A DNA stretch of 64,000 bases from CAZUMW01 sp964621615 (lineage in GTDB: Bacteria; Desulfobacterota; WTBG01; CAIYCZ01; CAIRTM01): contig CAZUMW010000003.1 of assembly GCA_964621615.1 (NCBI GenBank), positions 124,001 through 188,000 on the forward strand. The letters are read 5' to 3'. How positions within the stretch are numbered: the stretch's first letter is position 1; each line of letters starts with the position of its first letter. This document shows, in pieces, positions 61,301-64,000 of the stretch. The position numbers and the translations under genes were made by a program. The notes under the pieces were generated by a model. The model saw only the letters and a program-made list of their open reading frames with translations, was not told the DNA's origin and made no database searches.

Positions 61301-62023
61301 TTAATCACAGATACTGCACCCCTTTTTTCTTTCAACCGTACTGCAGAATTCCGGGATAGTCCCGTCAAGAAACATCTCCTTATAGTTCCACACCCGCATC
61401 CTGTCCATAAAGAGGGTGTCGACCGCATACAGTACGATGCCTCCAACCACTTTGAGTATATCCTTTATGGCCGGCGTACCCGGGCAGGGGTTTTTACCGT
61501 CATTGATTGCATCGGGCCTGAAGCAGCCGAAACAGGCTTTGCCCGGCTCCTGCACATACACGTAGCCGGCATTGCCGAGTTCATTCACGGCAGTGAATAT
61601 GACCGGTATGTTCCGGCGGTAATAGTAGTCGGAGACAAACACCCTGGCCGCATCATTGTCAACGCCGCATACCGCAACATCACAGCCAATGTCATGGGAG
61701 TCGAACCCGGCGGCATCCTGAAACTTCCAGGGAAAACCATTAAGACGGGTATCTCCAATACCGTCATGAACCAGGTTTTGTGCAAGCTGCACGGCCTTGT
61801 TTTTGTACAGATCTTTTTTGTAGAACCGTTGCCGGTTAAGGTTTGAAAGCTCCACCGTATCGTCATCAAAGATGCTAAGGGAGCCGACCCCCTTCCGGAC
61901 AAGTCCCTCGCCGATCTCGCTACCCAGTCCACCGGCACCGATGAGGTTCAGTCTCAGCTTCCTGAATGTGTTCTGGCTGAACCCTTTGATCTTCTCCTGC
62001 CGATCGGTTGCCGGGGCCTCCAT
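61301..62023 (-). CDS. E1-like (ThiF/MoeB/HesA family) adenylating enzyme
   Basis: This is a 240-residue protein from ATG 62023. It has LIGAGGLGSEIGEG (nucleotide loop, about 28-40), DDDTVELSNLNRQRF (metal/ATP motif, about 53-67), KNKAVQ, CFGC (164-167) and CSIC (236-239) that could hold zinc, and a lone Cys180 in NPCPGTPAIKD at the place of the E1 catalytic Cys. It would adenylate the C-terminal Gly of the ubiquitin-like protein and pass it on. It overlaps the JAMM gene by 104 bases in another frame; a seven-base homopolymer lies at the frame junction, so it may instead be made as a JAMM-E1 fusion. Confidence 0.85.
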   Translation of the reverse strand: MEAPATDRQEKIKGFSQNTFRKLRLNLIGAGGLGSEIGEGLVRKGVGSLSIFDDDTVELSNLNRQRFYKKDLYKNKAVQLAQNLVHDGIGDTRLNGFPWKFQDAAGFDSHDIGCDVAVCGVDNDAARVFVSDYYYRRNIPVIFTAVNELGNAGYVYVQEPGKACFGCFRPDAINDGKNPCPGTPAIKDILKVVGGIVLYAVDTLFMDRMRVWNYKEMFLDGTIPEFCSTVERKKGCSICD

Positions 62024-62570
62024 CCTGTGCGTTTTCTGCAGCGGCGTTACGGTTAAAAAAACCGGCTGTTGTGAATCTGAAATGTGTGTCGTCAATTTGC
62101 TCAACCCCCTTTCCGTAGACGTGAATAATAAAGGGTAGATTGTGTGAAAAAAATCTGATCTGCCCGTCTCTGGTAAATATGCCGCCGATGGCATTGTATC
62201 CTCCCGCCTCAATCCGTGCCTGGTAGTCGAGGTCGATACCCGATGGCGATGAGAAATTTCCGGGATGGCTGTGAAAGTGTGCGTGAAGGCGATGGCCGAA
62301 CATTTCATCCATTGTTATAAGGGTTTTTGCCACCGAATTGATATCGGTTTTGACCTGTACGGGGCTCTGAGTTTGCATCTTTACCTGCTGCATATAGTCA
62401 AAGGTCCGCATCCAGCCCACCCTGATACCGGTGACAAAATGAAAGACTTCATTAGGACCCATTGAGGTTAGGTACCGGTAACACCGGTACAGAAAAAGCG
62501 AGCCGGTCATGAAACACAGAGGCGTTGCAAGCTCATTCTTGCCTTTCTGAAAAACGTTCGGAAAAAACAT
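61920..62570 (-). CDS. JAMM/JAB-domain metallopeptidase (deubiquitinase-like)
   Basis: The 216-residue protein has a complete JAMM motif: Glu41, H100-S-H102, seven residues, Ser110, two residues, Asp113. This is the zinc site of JAB peptidases that cut isopeptide bonds or process ubiquitin-like proteins. The domain seems to end by about residue 170; the tail beyond it lies over the start of the E1 frame and looks like low-complexity sequence. GGGGAGGT precedes the ATG. It starts 21 bases after the E2-like gene. Confidence 0.88.
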   Translation of the reverse strand: MFFPNVFQKGKNELATPLCFMTGSLFLYRCYRYLTSMGPNEVFHFVTGIRVGWMRTFDYMQQVKMQTQSPVQVKTDINSVAKTLITMDEMFGHRLHAHFHSHPGNFSSPSGIDLDYQARIEAGGYNAIGGIFTRDGQIRFFSHNLPFIIHVYGKGVEQIDDTHFRFTTAGFFNRNAAAENAQDGGPGNRSAGEDQRVQPEHIQEAETEPHRCRWTG

Positions 62571-62591
62571 GGCATACCTCCCCTGGCAGAT

Positions 62592-62972
62592 TTAAAATCC
62601 AAAATATATTTCATGTATGATTCGTTCTATGTGAATTATCCCCGAATCGATATCCCGCGGCTGCCGGCTGAAGTGAATAAAGAATTTTCCACCGCCTTTA
62701 TGGTTGTTGAAACATGCACCATGTTCGGGATGATCCAGGATTTTTCCGGTTGGTTCATAAATATAGAACCTGAGTTCGGTCGGAAGACGATATTCTTCGA
62801 TAAGGCCTTGAAAGTCGGTAAGCAAGGAGATTTTATATCGGCCGTGATAGGAAAACCCCAAACCTCTGGGGCTTCGTATCCAGCCGTTTTCCTCCCAGTA
62901 GGGTTTCAGGGACCGCTTTATCCGCAGCGGTCCGGTCCTGAAAGCCGGGTCGGATTTGATGCGGATGGTCAT
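62592..62972 (-). CDS. E2-like (ubiquitin-conjugating enzyme fold) protein
   Basis: This 126-residue protein has an N-terminal helix and strands and the segment LRFYIYEP...DHPEHGAC, which resembles the HPN...G..C block of E2 proteins and would make Cys87 the thioester Cys. The family is of the bacterial E2 type (Prok-E2/PRTRC protein B-like). AGGAGG lies seven bases before the chosen ATG at 62972; the open frame upstream crosses a terminator and is not coding. The assignment rests on context as well as sequence, as E2 folds diverge strongly. Confidence 0.72.
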   Translation of the reverse strand: MTIRIKSDPAFRTGPLRIKRSLKPYWEENGWIRSPRGLGFSYHGRYKISLLTDFQGLIEEYRLPTELRFYIYEPTGKILDHPEHGACFNNHKGGGKFFIHFSRQPRDIDSGIIHIERIIHEIYFGF

Positions 62973-62988
62973 AGGGTATCCTCCTTTC

Positions 62989-63027
62989 AAAAAAAAAGAG
63001 GACAGCAGGATGTCGGCACTGCTGCCC
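62989..63027 (-). terminator. Intrinsic terminator between the ubiquitin-like and E2-like genes
   Basis: On the minus strand GGGCAGCAG pairs with CTGCTGTCC (nine pairs, one G-T) across a 10-base loop, followed by nine T's. It lies within the operon, just before the E2 ribosome binding site, so the ubiquitin-like gene would be transcribed more than those after it. Confidence 0.82.
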
Positions 63028-63036
63028 TCCCATAGA

Positions 63037-63264
63037 TCAGCCGACCATAGCATTGGTGATTGCAAAGAGTTTGGCACCGTCATTAACATGCGGGTACACC
63101 ACCTCGGTATCGGCAAACGGAGGATGTGAGGGACCGAGTGAGAGTTTGTAGCCATAGAGGTTAAGCTGGTGGCAAATATCATATGCTGTTGTGCCGGGTT
63201 CTATAGTGATGTCATGGGGTTCCCCGTCGGTGCTTGCTACCTTGACTGCAAGTCTTTTTGCCAT
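63037..63264 (-). CDS. Ubiquitin-like (beta-grasp) protein
   Basis: This 75-residue protein has the pattern of a beta-grasp fold: strand (LAVKVAS), strand (HDITIEP), helix (TTAYDICHQLNL), then strands to the end. The C-terminus is NAMVG, with a single exposed glycine and no tail to trim, suitable for adenylation by the E1. GGAG lies nine bases before the chosen ATG 63264; the longer frame overlaps the previous gene. It does not match PRTRC protein C by eye. Its identity rests on size, C-terminal Gly, and the E2, JAMM and E1 genes after it. Confidence 0.75.
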   Translation of the reverse strand: MAKRLAVKVASTDGEPHDITIEPGTTAYDICHQLNLYGYKLSLGPSHPPFADTEVVYPHVNDGAKLFAITNAMVG

Positions 63265-63277
63265 GATATGTGTCTCC

Positions 63278-63535
63278 TCAGGATATGGTTTTTTTGATGT
63301 TTTCATCCGGTTTGCTGCCGGTGGAATTGACCAGACCCTGCATTACTTCAGGCCGTTCACCGGTGATCAGATCCTCAAGATCGGTAAGGCTTTTCCACTT
63401 CATGGCCTTCAATATCGTCAGAATCTCAAGCAGTGTCCTGCAGGTTTTCAGATCAATTCCCTTCACTTTTTCCTGCACGATATTTTTGAGAACGATATCG
63501 CACAGGTCCTGCTTTTTTTCATTTTTGCCGGACAT
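63278..63535 (-). CDS. Small helical protein, first gene of the ubiquitin-like operon
   Basis: This 85-residue, mostly helical protein starts behind AAAGGAGGTG. It has no known domain; LKTCRTLLEILTILKAMKWKSLTDLEDLI looks like two helices. It lies 13 bases before the ubiquitin-like gene, so it is co-translated with it and could be a target, an adaptor or a regulator of the conjugation system. Confidence 0.6.
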   Translation of the reverse strand: MSGKNEKKQDLCDIVLKNIVQEKVKGIDLKTCRTLLEILTILKAMKWKSLTDLEDLITGERPEVMQGLVNSTGSKPDENIKKTIS

Positions 63536-63956
63536 TTTTCACCTCCTTTCCTTGGCATCGGTTAGGGTTTGTTTTTTATCTGCACACTCATATATTTGTC
63601 ATGTGCAGGCCCCGATTATTTACAAATTTTTTTCATTGGGTCCCGTATGCCGTTGGTTTTACCCGTTAATGTGAAACATGAGCCTGCTGCTTTTACCCTT
63701 AGTCCGGTGGCGGATTGAAAAATTTTCGATTTTTTTGCACAGTAATGATGATTGTCTTTCATATTGATAAACGGGAAGATCTACAGGAAATTTACCGCCA
63801 GGATGAAAAAAATATTTTTTTGTGGTGCCAATGAGGCGCGAATGAGTGAAAACATCTGGGTAGACAGACAGATGCGGGGGCAAAACCGAAAGGTTTATAT
63901 AGTAGTTGTGTTTTATGGTTACTATTTCCAGGTAATAAAATAAGCGGGGTGATTAT
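63536..63956. other. Promoter region of the ubiquitin-like operon
   Basis: This gap of about 420 bases lies between the leftward operon and a rightward partial gene. CTGCACA (63580-63586) and TGTGCAG (63602-63608) are a perfect inverted repeat 45-70 bases before the first ATG, with TATATG in between on the minus strand as a possible -10. Two small frames (63659-63883 minus and 63803-63943 plus) lack support. The rest is AT-rich. Confidence 0.5.
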
Positions 63957-64000
63957 ATGAGTCTGACACCGGAAACCATGCTTTCATACTTTGATGTGAA
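63957..64000 (+). CDS. Start of a gene of unknown function (runs off window)
   Basis: ATG 63957, preceded by GGGGTGA, opens a frame that stays open for the 14 codons left (MSLTPETMLSYFDV). It is too short to name. It is divergent from the ubiquitin-like operon and might be functionally linked. Confidence 0.5.
   Translation, partial: MSLTPETMLSYFDV

Larger units (their letters stand above)
53488..64000. mobile_element. Integrative element inserted at the initiator tRNA (right end outside window)
   Basis: The left boundary is the tRNA 3' end. The integrase gene points at the tRNA, with an excisionase-like gene upstream of it. What follows is a run of short accessory genes, of lower GC content than the 17-53 kb backbone, with no housekeeping genes up to the window edge. 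No second copy of the tRNA 3' end is seen to the right, so attR is beyond 64 kb or the element has lost it. I see no conjugation genes in this part. Confidence 0.72.

Noticed and set aside
63803..63943. Possible 46-codon gene before the partial gene at the right edge
   Set aside because: Weak ribosome binding site (CAGG touching the ATG) and no protein-like pattern; it cannot be supported from this sequence.

Overview
The window looks like a chromosomal segment of a Gram-negative bacterium of an uncultured lineage. The evidence is an O-antigen/capsule type polysaccharide cluster with a Wzm/Wzt exporter, a type IV pilin with a PilS/PilR pair, a Ser/Thr kinase fused to WD40 repeats, a TMTC-like membrane protein and an archaeal-type phosphoglycerate mutase. 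That mix would fit Omnitrophota, another PVC-like group or Desulfobacterota; I cannot place it better from the sequence alone. Most of the backbone is GC-rich, with an AT-rich patch at about 11.6-15.2 kb and a separate, less GC-rich accessory element from 53.5 kb to the end.

Layout. 0-24 kb is a surface-polysaccharide region: several GT4 glycosyltransferases, a GT8-like and a GT2-like transferase, a GT39-type membrane transferase, two methyltransferases, a radical SAM protein, an O-antigen ligase/polymerase, a Wzm/Wzt ABC exporter, a polysaccharide deacetylase, an asparagine-synthase-like protein and five sulfotransferases, which together suggest a sulfated glycan. 24-28 kb holds pilA behind a sigma-54 promoter, then pilS and pilR, whose products probably drive it. 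28-31 kb is a pyrR-pyrB-pyrC operon with a leader attenuator. 31-38 kb returns to glycan genes (asnB, GT4, sulfatase-like, TMTC-like). 38-44 kb has a very large kinase-WD40 protein and an FHA-GAF-adenylate cyclase. 44-53 kb is core metabolism: cobD-like, cbiA, hom, prmA, uppP, apgM and a thioesterase, then an initiator tRNA.

The initiator tRNA gene (53.4 kb) is the apparent attachment site of an integrative element. It starts with a tyrosine integrase pointing at the tRNA and an excisionase-like HTH protein. Its cargo includes two HEPN-like proteins, two small zinc-binding-type proteins, coiled-coil and membrane proteins, and, at 61.3-63.5 kb, a compact operon encoding a ubiquitin-like protein, an E2-like protein with a candidate catalytic Cys, a JAMM (deubiquitinase-type) peptidase and an E1-like adenylating enzyme. 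The gene order is the same as in Bil antiphage operons and resembles PRTRC cassettes. The right end of the element is not in the window.

Non-coding structure of note: two copies of a 271-274 bp MITE-like element (5.7 and 31.0 kb) whose end stems covary; two look-alike hairpins that bury the Shine-Dalgarno sequences of two element genes; an intrinsic terminator between the ubiquitin-like gene and the E2 gene; and a homopolymer run where the JAMM frame meets the E1 frame.
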